A stretch of DNA of 64,000 bases from Actinostola sp. cb2023. Its lineage: Eukaryota > Cnidaria > Anthozoa > Actiniaria > Actinostolidae. This document shows, in pieces, positions 1-12,500 of this stretch. The translations under genes and the position numbers were made by a program. The stretch spans positions 1,504,001 to 1,568,000 of the forward strand of contig JAUJYZ010000098.1 of NCBI GenBank assembly GCA_033675265.1, given 5' to 3'. The notes under the pieces were generated by a model. The model had not been told where the DNA came from and searched no databases. It saw nothing but the letters and a program-made list of their open reading frames with translations. How positions within the stretch are numbered: position 1 is the stretch's first letter; each line of letters starts with the position of its first letter.

Positions 1-80
1 AACATTTTGCATCTCATTAGATATTTGTACATTTATGTAAATGTATACTACAACGTTTCTGCAATCGAGTGTATATTGTA
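1..80. repeat. Dispersed repeat, copy 1
   Basis: The first 80 bases recur in reverse orientation at about 53862-53934 and partly in direct orientation at about 54076-54150. All copies share the core ACAACGTTTCTGCAATC. The window edge cuts the element, so its full length is unknown. Confidence 0.6.
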
Positions 81-1384
81 TGTTTCACTAATTATTATAA
101 TTGAAGAGCAACTATGTGGAATCTTTTGAATAAACCTTATTATTATTATTATTATTCAGTTATTATTATTATTATAATCTGAATTTCTCGATACTATATC
201 TCAGATATAGGATCTCAATCAGCAGTAGGTTGTGTTGTGTAACTGTTTTTCTATATAATATTGTTTCAATAGTAGTATGTTTTTATCGTTACTTTTTATT
301 TTCTATTCGCCTATAATTACAAGAAAGAATGTAAAAACGTAATGACATCAAGAGGAGAAAAGCCGGTCTCAGTATAAATAAAATAAAATAAACTCGGGCA
401 AATGGCAGGATCTATAGCCACAGAGTAAAACTCCAATAACGGTATCCCGTTTTTAATATACACAAGATAACACACATGGTGAAAGGATTGATAGTTATGG
501 TAAACTACCTTAGTAGCAGTAATATATATTAATCCAAATGGTGCCTAACACTACTGGAAAATACCTGAAAAAATCAGGCTTAGAACGGGAATCTATTTAC
601 TTTAGCAGTGTTATCATTAATATTCATAAAATTATCTCAAAGTTTGAACGCAATTGACCACAACCTTCACATATTTTTTGCGATTTTGCGCATTTTTTAT
701 TTCCTTGTTTGTTTGTTTTTGTACACTCTAATGCAAGCGAAATAGGACACTCCCTTTTCTCATTCATGAAATGTCAAGATGATGGTTTTTGATCTGCTTC
801 TTTTACACGTAAAATCCCAAACTCAGTTGTTTTGTTTCATGAACTCGTAGCCCAAACAACGGTGATATTAAACTACAGTCGCGTCGACACTTCGTGCTGT
901 ACAAGTAATGCAGAACAAGTATGGGAGTTCTGGTGAATGAAATCGAAAATCGTTCGGCCAGAGAAGTGAGCGCTTGTTTCTTGATTGCTGTTTCTTGGTT
1001 TTGTTAATGCGCATTTGATCACGCCATGCAAGTCATTAAATTATTATTATCTCTCTGGTCTCATACAATCCTGCCGGCTGGATTGGCTGGGCTGGGTTGT
1101 CGAGGGTTCTGTGTGGAAATGTGTACCCCAGTTGTCTGTGCGAGTAACTACTGATATCATGCCTGTAACGAACCGAAGGGAGAACAAGCATGGCGATTGA
1201 CTTTTATACATTTCAATACGCAAGGTAGTAGATTAATCGACTTTCGTCAAGACTACCACAACACGGAAAGGTATAAACGTCTGCGCCGCTTTTTGTGTGT
1301 GTCCGGCACACCAAGGTTTTTGAAAGTATCGTTTCTTTTTTCGGTGTAGACTCGGCGTCTGTCAACCTACTCTCTGGCAAAGTA
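81..1384. other. Intergenic, nothing recognised
   Basis: AT-rich sequence with a short ATT run near 140-175. No open frame here has recognisable protein features or plausible splice-linked partners. Confidence 0.5.
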
Positions 1385-1387
1385 TTA

Positions 1388-1420
1388 GGGATGGACCATT
1401 ATATATATATATATATATAT

Positions 1421-1457
<37 letters not shown>

Positions 1458-1584
1458 TTGGGGGAGTTGGGTTTGGGAGTTGAGTATTTTACCCAAAAAA
1501 ATTCCTACGCAGCAAAAATAGTGAAAAATAAATTCATGCACAACAAGACAAGGAAAAATATATATATATATAATGGTCCATCCC
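1388..1584. mobile_element. Short PIF/Harbinger-like MITE with poly-G
   Basis: The element is bounded by inverted ends GGGATGGACCATTATATATA (left) and its complement ending CCATCCC (right). Flanks are TTA on the left and TTC on the right, which fits a 3-bp TTA/TAA target duplication with one change. The interior carries an AT dinucleotide run and a 36-nt G run (1421-1456). A related but larger element lies at 53358-54737, with ends GGGGTGGACCATTAGA. The superfamily call rests on GGG termini plus the 3-bp TWA target and is inference. It has no coding capacity. Confidence 0.55.
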
Positions 1585-1589
1585 TTCCT

Positions 1590-2690
1590 TACATAAGGAA
1601 CGGCCGGTCAGTCACACAAAACGACGAGAATTAACTAACGCGAACAGTACTGGTACTCACTGGAAACCACAACACAACACCCAGCCATTCTAGAAGGTAC
1701 AAAGATGTTTGAAACAGATGACAATGCACGAGCTAGCCAGAGACAAGTAATTATTAATATCAATGTTTAGTCTCATAAAACTTGCAACGTCGTCTTTGAC
1801 AGTTATTAGTTATTTTTTGCTAAAGTGAACAAGTTAATGATTTTGTAATGAAAAATCTCAAGAACAATTTCCCCTGTCATCGTTGAACCTTTCTAAAGAC
1901 AATAAACTGATGTGCAGGCTTGAAGTGGACGTGTAAATATAACGTTATTTGGTAGACTTTTCCTTTACGGTTTTACAACATATCGTAATGACAGGTGATT
2001 CGGTCAAGTCGATGATCGAGTGATAACTCAGCCTGGTTGAAACCTTTCTGTAAACAATTTTATCCAGTTTACATGGCCAAAGAAGTGAAAACCATGATTT
2101 AATTGTGCAAAGACTGGACTACCTTGCTGTTTTATTTGACGGTTTAAAGAAAGGTTCCTATCTATCTATCTATAATAAGACACTAGCTTGTATAGCATGA
2201 AAACGAATCCGAAGCAAGCACACTGCAGCACATGAAATGGTAAATGTTTGATCGTTTTGACTAGGCTAAAGCTTGCTTTCACATAACGCCTCTTGCATGT
2301 ACTTACACCTATGCGTCCCCAGAATGGATAAAACTGTCCTGGTGTGTTACCAATAAACACTCGGGAACCACACTGCCCATCATTTCCTAGTGTTAAATGA
2401 AATACCGCTGACCTCAGTTATGGTAGTTATCCGCCAAAGTCTGTAGAAGTCATGTCTTTTAGTGTTTTTTTTCATGAATAAAATCCCGTCTGGAATTTTC
2501 GGATTTTGTTTCTCGTATTTTTTTCCAAGACTTTATTTACGCTTGAAGACACTTACGAACATTCATACAAAGAAGTTGCTGTTGTTGTATCTCCAGGGTT
2601 CACATATATATGGTACCGGATCAACTGGTTTTACCGGTTTTGTACAGTTGATTTTATTGCGTTAGTCTTTGAGAACATAACCTTGAACTT
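1590..2690. other. Intergenic, nothing recognised
   Basis: I see no gene, RNA or clear repeat here apart from a short TATC run at about 2158-2173. Confidence 0.45.
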
Positions 2691-2693
2691 GAT

Positions 2694-2968
2694 CATCACT
2701 GATATCATCACTAGCGCTATCATCATCGTCATCGCCATCACTGATATCAACACTAGCGCTATCATCGTCATCATCACTGATATCATCGCTAGCCCTATCA
2801 TCAGTCATCGTCATCATCATCACTGATATCATCACTAGCCCTATCATCATCGTCATCATCATCAATGATATCATCACTAGCGCTATCATCATCGTCATCA
2901 TCACTAATATTATCACTAGCCCTATCATCGTCATCATCACTAATATAATCACTAGCCCTATCATCGTC
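2694..2968. repeat. Imperfect tandem repeat, ATCATCACT-rich
   Basis: Degenerate units built from TCATCACTGATATCATC and ACTAGCGCTATCATCATCG alternate for about 275 bp. On the reverse strand they give long Asp/Ser-rich and Met/Thr-rich open frames. These are products of the repeat and not genes. Confidence 0.8.
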
Positions 2969-3203
2969 ATCATCGTATAACATTATGATCACCAACACCG
3001 TTATCGTCATCAAAATTACAGCACAAGAGAAATTACAATAGTCGGCTTTTATTGCGATGACATTTATAGACATTAAAGTCTTAACATAGCTAAAGTATGG
3101 CTAAAGGTGAAATCAATGTTTGTAGATAATAAACGATTACTCCGCTAGGCTGGTGATTTAAGGTGTTGAAAGCCAACACGATCACAGACAAAGCAATGCT
3201 ATT

Positions 3204-3583
3204 CTGGCCTCATTTCCATACCGTACCCAACAAATACTTACTGACTACCTAACTTCAAATTAATGAATAAATGAATGGATATGGATGGAAGGTGATTAAA
3301 GGACGACACAGACAAAACAGTTAGTATAATTACTGGTCTCATTTCCATACCCAGCAACTAACAACTACTTACTAATTAGTTACGGCCTAACTTCAAATGA
3401 ATGAATAAATGAATGGATATGGATGGAAGGTGATTTAAGAACGACACAGACAAAACAGTTAGTATATATATAATTACTGGTCTCATTTCCATACCCAGCA
3501 ACTAACAACTACTTACTAACTAGTTACGACCTAACTTCAAATGAATGAATAAATGAATGGATATGGATGGAAGGTGATTTATT
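3204..3583. repeat. Three-copy tandem repeat of about 131-144 bp
   Basis: Copies begin at about 3206, 3337 and 3481, each with CTCATTTCCATAC. They run through GAATGAATAAATGAATGG to a GACACAGACAAAACAG segment. Spacing is about 131 then 144 bases. The first copy is the most diverged and the third is truncated. Confidence 0.8.
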
Positions 3584-3599
3584 TCAAATCTTGTAATAG

Positions 3600-6500
3600 A
3601 ATATCTTCAGCTCCACTGGTCGATCCTGTTTCTCATGAAATAATTACTACAGCATTTATCCCCTGCCCAAGTAGCCCGAGTATGCCCATACGCGAATCAC
3701 GGGGGAATCGAATGGAAGACGTAAGACCATCCTAATGTTGACAGCAGTATACAGTAGTAGGATTGTCGATAGCGGTCCGCTATACCGCGCCGTTCACCAA
3801 CATCTGTTGCCATGAACATGAATGAGCCACATCTGCTGTGGAGTTTAACCTTGAAATATAACTGAGGGGTGAATTTGAACTGCTGAGGAACCGCACTAAA
3901 TCACGGCAATGAGATATGCAAGGGGGTATATATAGAGAACCTTTTCAAGAGGTTGTAAAAATCAAGATATTGAAATAGAGAAACTGTTTGTTTTAAGTTT
4001 GAAATATACCGACGGGTCGAAATGAAATGTACGGGCATTTTAGAAGCATTGTGGAATAATCTCGCGTGAGATCTTAACTTTGTAGGGTATCTTTCATGGA
4101 GTACTGAAAATGGTGTGAAAAAAAACCCCACACAAAGCCAGTGGATGAAGAGATAGTGAATCAATTAGAAGTTCTGTGAGGCCATTAACAGGTTTTCAGC
4201 GATAAAGTTCCGAAAGACTGTTCTAATTGCCTTTGTCTCACGCATAAAGTCCCGTAGTTTACCCGTGATAAATGCCTTCATCCGCTTTAATGATGTCGCA
4301 AATAAGTCTTTTGATTATCGATCTTGATTGGTATTGTTCGATTCAATTAATAGCATCATTACTAATTAGAAATGATTACTGCCAAGGTTTAGGTTCTTAG
4401 TTTCTTACAAACTCTCCATTCAAGATAACAAGTGTACCATATATCTATATCTCTGTCTTGGACTTACTAACACAGTGGCCCTTCCGCTTCTCTGATACGG
4501 GTCATTTATTGGAGTCATTAGAACAATTCTGAGTTGATATATACGCGCCTCACTGCCTAGGACTCGGTGTTAATCAGTTGATCTTCATGGGAAATGAGGC
4601 AGATGGACAGGAGATTACTTCATACCATATACACTCAGAAGAAAAGCAATATTTTATTTCATCCGTTCGTTAGCAAATAAAGAAATCCATAGTTGTATAT
4701 TACTCGCATTCTTAAGAAAACTATTGACTAAGCACAGCTTTAATGAACTCGTCTCGCTAGTTCATATATCCGTGAGTTACGCCCATTGGTGTGTGGTATA
4801 TGCACTGGGCACTAGTAGCTACAGAGACATATGAAATGATGATGAAATCAGACATCTCTAGGTACGAGATCTGTGTGGGTCGAGAAAGGTCTCATGAGAA
4901 TATTATGTCGTCTCTATCCTGTTTCTCTCACTTTAAAACCAATAGGAATTCGATGTTCGATTATTCTTGAAAACAACTACAGAAACCGTTTTTTTCCTGG
5001 CGGGACAAAAATAAAAGGCGAAATTAAGAGTATTCAGTTTCCACGATTCCAGGCCTTGTGTGGGCTAAGGATTGGTGGACTTGAATTACAAAGATGATAA
5101 CTACAAAAGCTGAAGCCCTTAAATATATCAAAGTTATAGGCCTGATATGGCCGCCCGAGGCGCAAAAACCCATAAAGTTTCCTTTTCAAATGAGGTCAAT
5201 AAATAGTCGTAATTAACTCGAACTCGCGTCTTGTAATCAGTTCTTTTTGTATCCAACGACTTGGATGCAATTAACCAGTTCCCGGTTACAGCACATGCAT
5301 AGAGTAGTGGCATTGCTTCTTAAATGGAAGCACAAGAGGACTCTGTAAGTTCCCAAATGGCCAAGGAAGTCAAGATGAATTTTAAGCGCTTAAGGCACAA
5401 AAGACTGAGAAAAATATTCCCACGAGCGATTTCAATGCATACTTAGTATAGCCGTTATTGCTGGGGTTGTCAATCCACAGTAGGCCTAGTATGCTACACT
5501 ACATTGAGATATATATTAGAGACCTTAGCCAACAGTTAATCAAAATTGTGCCATTGTTAAGAGAATTCGGTAGCACCTGGTACAGAATGTGAACAAAACG
5601 TTTTTTTGTCCCAATAAAAACAGGAACGCGTGGATTCAAACTACGTGTCACATCGCCATTATCAAATAAAGGCGTTTGTCAGAGAACCTCGGACTCGCTC
5701 CGTTAATTAACACATTACAGCTCATTTTGTTGCCACAAAACCCTTGGCGACGCTCGTCTAACGTCGTTTTCTCATGCGAGGAAAGCGAGGAAATACGACG
5801 AGTGCGATCGAGTTGAAAATCTGAAAGAAAGAGAAAGTTACATCAGAAAAACCAACAGAAAGGACGAGAAGGGGTGAGTGAATGTCCGAAGTGTTAATTA
5901 CAAGACACGTTTCTCAATCCTAGACAATGCTCTATGTGTGACAATAACGACAAACTGACATTCTATGTGTTGGTTTAGTAAATGTCTAAAGACTTCAATG
6001 TCACGAGAGAGCGGTAGAATCGTCAATCTATACGCCAGTCGTTGTCGTTCCCACCATCCAACTATATGCCGTTCACAGATAGTGAGATGCACACGCAGTA
6101 CAGCCTCTTCGATTCGTATAAAATATCTCGACTACTTTGCCTGTCAATACATCTGTATAAACATCCGACATAGGCTCCCCAATGAAGATTTTCAAGGGTT
6201 AGAAGGGCAGAGCGGCCAACCAGGTCCCAGGATCGAGTAAACATCTGTCAAGCGTCTGGGTTATGAGGGTTGTAAATGTGGAGTGAGTAAACATCCCGGG
6301 TATATTGGCTGATCTGTTAATTACTTAGATAAACGCCATGAGCCCTTTATCGGATGCCCGTGTCATTGTATTGACTTTACAGCGACGGTCCTACAAGGCT
6401 ATGGGACGACACCGTTTAGGGCGAAGGTAACACGTTTTACGCCAAGAAACGTTAGGCATGAGAACCTCGCAACACTTGCTGGCTCAAAATATGCACATTT

Positions 6501-9500
6501 AATCAAAGTAGAAAGATTTGCTTCTTGCGGAATTTGTCTGAGACTTTTTTTGAAAATGAACACAAGCTGGAAATTAGTAAATTCAGTTCAACAAAAGAAA
6601 ATACTTTGGTTTTTAATCTTAGTGAGAAAAGACATTTTCTCTCACAAAAAGGTGCACAACAATCAACACCCCTATATATGCTTTGCAAAGAGTTGTTATG
6701 ACTCTATAGTTATCAAAGAGAGAGAAGATACTCTAAGTCATTTTCGCGGTACAGATTACTCTACTGCCCTAGGCAATACATCCATCTAAACTAGTGAGTA
6801 TCTTATTCCTTAATTCACTTATATATAATTCTGAAAAGACAGATATAATTGACTTTAGAATATGACAAGAAGTGCAAAGTATACTGAGCGTTATATACAA
6901 AAATTCATACAGATTAAAACACAAGTGAACGATTTAGAAACGCTTGTTAGATATTGGTTCTTGCATACTAAAGCAACAGATAACTTAGGCACTGGAATGC
7001 ATTCCGTGAAACTGGAAAAAAAAAACAGCATTTTCAAGCAACTTCAGTCCGTTAAATCGCTTGATGAGAAGACATGACAAAACCAAACAAATCACAACAC
7101 AAAACTTTATTACTTTCCGATAGCTCTATCGAAAATGCCGCCAGTCGTCAAATTACAAAAACTGAATTGCATAGAATATTCATCATAATAATAATTCAAC
7201 TACTCCTTACAGATAAGACGAAAAAGAAACCGAATATAACTTTATATTGAATTGACTAAATCAGAATATGCAACCAAAGTATTAAACTTGTTAATTGAGA
7301 CTTGATCAGGAATTTCAATTTTTTTCCACCACACTCAACTATGATCAAGACATTTAACACTACACCAGTAAGGCCAATACTGCATTTCTAGCCAAATCTG
7401 TATGTCTAAATTATCTATACCGTATTACAAATATATTTCATATAAGTTACAAAAATGGATTTCCTGCTTACTAATAATATTAACATCGTTTAGACGATGT
7501 GGTCGTCGTAACACAAAGTAATCGAGGAGGCGATAAGATAGAAAAAGCCAGCAAGATACACAGTCACCGAAACACAACATAGCGGGCGGATTTATTTAGT
7601 AGAAAGAGAAAGCGAACAGTGTTGTAGTAGTGTGCCTAATGAAGAACTGGTATACTTTCAAACACGATCTGTTTTCTCATTTATTGATTTTATTGAAATC
7701 TTAATCAAGAAGAGCGAGGGGGAAAAGAGAGCAAAACTAAGAAATCAAAAGAATCCAGTTTGCTAATTAAACTATGTTGAGTAGAGATACCTAACTTATA
7801 ACTTTGAACTCGTAAAAGATCAATGTCAAAACACCAGCTACCGAAGATGAACGTTTTGTTCATCAATACGCCAAGGGGGTCCGATTGATCATAAACTTTT
7901 TCTATTGTTTTTCAGATATTCACGGCATCCTAAATAATGAAAAATACTTTAAGAAACAATTTGTGAATTATCTCAGAGGTGTTCTCCACTCTTAGCAAGC
8001 ATTATGGACGATTTTCATAAACCAACACATCATTTTTGTACTTTTCTTTGGACCCCCGTAGCTGAGCAATACTGATTCATATTGCTTCAATTGTTATTTT
8101 TTGAGACACAAAAGAAACACAAAGTTGTTCAAAATACCTATTCATATCTTTATTGAGGTTTTTGTACGTGAAATTACACATTGAATAGTTTTTGTAAACT
8201 AAATCTGAGTTAAGAAAAAACTTCCAAAAAAAACTGATTCAATCGCCTTAACTTGTCGACAACAAAAAACCTGCCTCATCTTTACACATTGAGTTCTGAA
8301 AGGTTTTTCATCTTATAGTTCAATAAAGTTATTCGAATCTTAGTTGAACACATGTCGTACGATTTCAGGCCATGAAATGTTGGTTTTGACGAAGGTTCAT
8401 TAGTAATTTGGCTCGCAATAGTCTTGCTGCACAAATATTACAGACAGGTGCAGAAACGAATAATGAAAAGAACCAAAATGACTGACATAACACTCTAACA
8501 TTTCACACTAAGAAAAACACTAATAAAACATATTAGATTTGTCTCGAGACTGACATCTAAGCGACATACCTTTGAGAGGAAGCGTAAAATACACCGTAAA
8601 ACCAACGTTGGTCCAATCTTACTGACACGCAAACCACACTGGCTAAACTTGATCCCGTATTCACTTGATGTAGCGAAATTTCATGGAATTGCGCCGAAGG
8701 ATAGGTGTCAGATAACAAAACACGCGGGAAGTTGGACGTCGTCTGCACTTACTTAACACTGAATCAAATACGCGTGGCTATATTTGTCATATTGACGATA
8801 CTATACTAAATAAACCTTTGCTTGTCTTATAGAATAGAGAATTTAATATTAATCTTAATACTTTGTTTGAATATGAACTCTCCTTCCTTAATTCAGCTGG
8901 ACGTTTTAAACAAAGTTGAAATGATGCCTGCGTATGGCTGTGTACTCCATATTACAGTTGATAAAAGAAACTGGCTCAAAAACAAGCGCTCGTTTTTACG
9001 TTGTTTTGACACTGTTTTTGCCACAATTAACTTGGTTTACTTTTCCAGCCACTCACATCGTCACAACATACACCATTGCTTTAATGCATTTCTTTTCGGG
9101 GATTCATTTGTAGTTTGGCTGAAATATTATACCCAACCGACCATCTGTGCTGCGCTCATTAAGAAGGCAAAAACAGGAATCGCATTTAAACACACGTCAG
9201 CCAATCGTGTTGTTTAGTTGAGATTAGTTTGTATTCCAGTTTGGCGGATCGCTTTCATGTTCTGAAAGTAGAAAGACCGCAAAAAAACTTTCATCAAAAA
9301 GAATTCTTTGGATCTTTTTTTCCACACTTCCCCTTGGGTCAAATCTTGAGTGACAAGGTTGTTTTTGGCGGGAAGGATTGCCTTGAACTTCGTATCATAT
9401 CAGTAAGCAATACCAAAACAATGATCCAGTTTGCTTCGATTCCCTTCAAGCAAAAGAGCATGAACTCATTTAAACACAAAATGAATGCACCAAAGCCACA

Positions 9501-12500
9501 AACCTCAAAGTGTAATATACTTTATTGAGCTTCGATAACACACAAACCTCACATTTCTCTGCATTGCAATTTGTGTTCGCCAGACAACAATTAATACAAT
9601 TGATGTCCATAAAAAGAATATATGGTTCCAGAGACGTCAACTGAGGCGAACCGTAAACAATTTGTCTTCTAATCTTTTTATCTTGTTGTTGAATCCATGT
9701 TCTTTACCGGCAGTCTGCTAACATCTTGGTAAGCCAAGCAACTAAACCTAAACTAACTATTGTTAAAGCGGATAGTACTTCTACACTGATGAAACAACAA
9801 GGAACAGCAACTGCATGTACACGGCAATTGAGCTACGATTACTCATATTGTTCCTTGCTATAGAACACTTTAGCATAGGTGTTATTCTGACCAGAGAATC
9901 GCAAATTCGAGTCGTGACAATGTACTGCGTATAGATTTCGTTATGCTTTGATCGCGTATCGTGATCGTCCCTAGCAAGCAGTACTTCTTTGCCCAGAGTT
10001 AGGCTGGAAACAACTCAGAATTCTGATCTAAGATACTAGAGCAAAGACATACTTGGTACTGTAGACGAATAACCCAAACACTATCTCTATACATGCAAGG
10101 TCCTCCATTTAGTTTCTCTGCAAACTTGAGCAAATGACTAGACAACTGAGCGTAGCACTGCGAAAATGAATTGAAAAGTAGCTCAGACGGAGGTAACTCA
10201 TGTTTGCAAACATTTCGTTCTATCTGCGGTCAAAACGTCAGAGAAAAGAGGGAAGGAGGAGCGTTGTTATTCCCAATAAGTACCCTCTTAAGAATGTAGG
10301 CGCCAAAACAGTATTGATCTGTGATGATAGTAGAAATCTATGCAAGCAAAACCATGTCAGTTACTTCATGACGACTATATAACGCGTCTTGTGTTGCTGT
10401 CTTTGCAAGGGGGCTAGTGCATTAGCAAGTTATCTTGTACAGATGCATACAACAATACTGACGCCCTATACAAAACATCATTAAGGCTCAGTCTCGGTGG
10501 GTAGAGAGAGAGAAGACAAACATGTAATAGCCGCCGTGTGGTTTTGCCGTGTTTCTAAAGGTTTAAGGTTTCTCACTTGTGGTTTCTAGTTCTGCACGAA
10601 AGAGTAACTCAACAGGGTAGTGGAAGCCTCCCCACCATCTAGTCACATCACCGAGTTCATGGCCGGACTCAATAAACAAGGATTATCAACCAAAATCAGT
10701 TTTCATTTGAGTGAAAGTGTTGTAGGCCTTAATTACACGGTATGAAGCCCCGCCTGTTGTTATAACTATCTCTATACATGAATTTGGTTCCAAATAATTG
10801 AGATGATTATCAAGGAATATGGCATTCATTGTTGATATATTTCACATCGGCAGTCTTTGAGTCCTCTTGGTACTCTTAAGACTGTAAGCCATCACGAGAG
10901 TCTCATGAACTCATCTGTAGAAATGCACCGGATTAGGATGAAACCGCACTCTGTTTTTAGACATCAAGATAAAGGTATTGGCATAGAAATCCTGTCACAC
11001 TAGATATAAAGACTTGGCATTTTTTTCTCCAAGTGGCTTCAAGTTGTGCAGTATTTCGTAACCGAGCGCTGTTAGGAATCCAGCGTCTTTCAGTCGACAA
11101 GAAATTCATCTCGTACGTTAAGAAAAGAAAGTCAGAAATGTTATTACCCCAGAGTAATGCGTGAAATTCGCCGATATATCTGTGCTGTATAAACGTGTAG
11201 TTCAAACTTTGTTACATTATACCCCTAGGGGCACTGCTTTACTGTAGAAATAGAGCAATACCAATGTGATTGTGTTTGGGTATTGGCTTAACTGTTGAGC
11301 TTAGAGCATACTACTAGTAGAAACATGGCTGAACGGCTAATCATATCTGTTCATTTCTGAGGAAGCAATATTGTCATCACTCCTTCACCGTCCTTGCTTC
11401 GAGGTTTTCTTCACTTCGAGTGACCGATATACCCGCTTTTGAATATATTCCAATCGCTTATTGACATTAAGCACAAAGAATAAGTTCTTTTAATCTGAAC
11501 ACTGCGATATTTTAAACGAGTAGCGAATACCAGCTTTGCGTCTATCTGCGCTTAGCCGCACGCACGCACATTTATCTCCAAACCTGACGGCAAGAACACT
11601 TGTACAAGACGTTTCGCACCTACCACTCTATTTCCGATCACCCCTCATTAGACTAGTAATCTTGCGATATTTCTGTGGTATCATCAGACTTAGTCAGTTT
11701 GTCTCTTTTCTGATTCAATCATTCACAGACACGGATAGATCACGACCAAGTCGTCCTAGTTATCATTTGCGAGCTGTTTATTCAATCATCTTTCCTGTTA
11801 ATAAAGATTTAGTGCATTCAATTATATTGAAGCCATTTAGTTCGAAGAAAATCAGTTAAGATCTTGGTCATTTTGTAAGGGATCAGTACACTTTATACAA
11901 TCGTCAATGTAGTATTAATGGTTCAGTGATGGGTAGAAGACGATAGCCAGTCAACTAGGATGAGATTAACAAACTCAGTCAGGCCGCACTAAGTGATTGG
12001 ATGAAACTATAGCACTTTTTATTGTTTTGTTGTTTTTCTTGGGTGTTTCTCGTAGCTCAGTGCTATTTTGGACAGTTAAGAAAAGGCGATTCTCGATAAC
12101 CCTGAAAAGCGCCGAGAAAAACCGCCTCAAACTCGATGATCCCATTTGCGCTGTTATATCTGTTTGTCATTAAGGAGATTGGAGTAAGAGTACTAAGAAA
12201 ACTTCCCGAGCGCTGCATTTAAAACCAAATTGCTACAGGATCTTGTAGACGGCATTAACATCTCTCAGCAAAGTTGACTATCAATTTCCTCTATGATGGT
12301 AATGGATACGACTTGCGATGAATAATGGAACCTCAAAGTCATTTATAAGAGACCATCTTGTCAATGGGGAACTTAAGAGTCAAAGTAACCCGAAACTAGT
12401 CCAGCGAACACGATTAGCACTGCAAAACTCGACAAGCAACGCATTAACCTAAAAGAGCTCAGTACTAGAGAGTAAGGGCTGTCAAGGGTTATGACGCATT

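Noticed and set aside
2662..3073. Asp/Ser-rich and Met/Thr-rich open frames on the minus strand
   Set aside because: They are translations of the ATCATCACT tandem repeat in different frames and show no non-repeat sequence of their own.
8822..9528. 131- and 99-codon frames in the gene-free left part
   Set aside because: AT-rich random-looking composition, non-ATG starts in places, and no domain or repeat-family resemblance.
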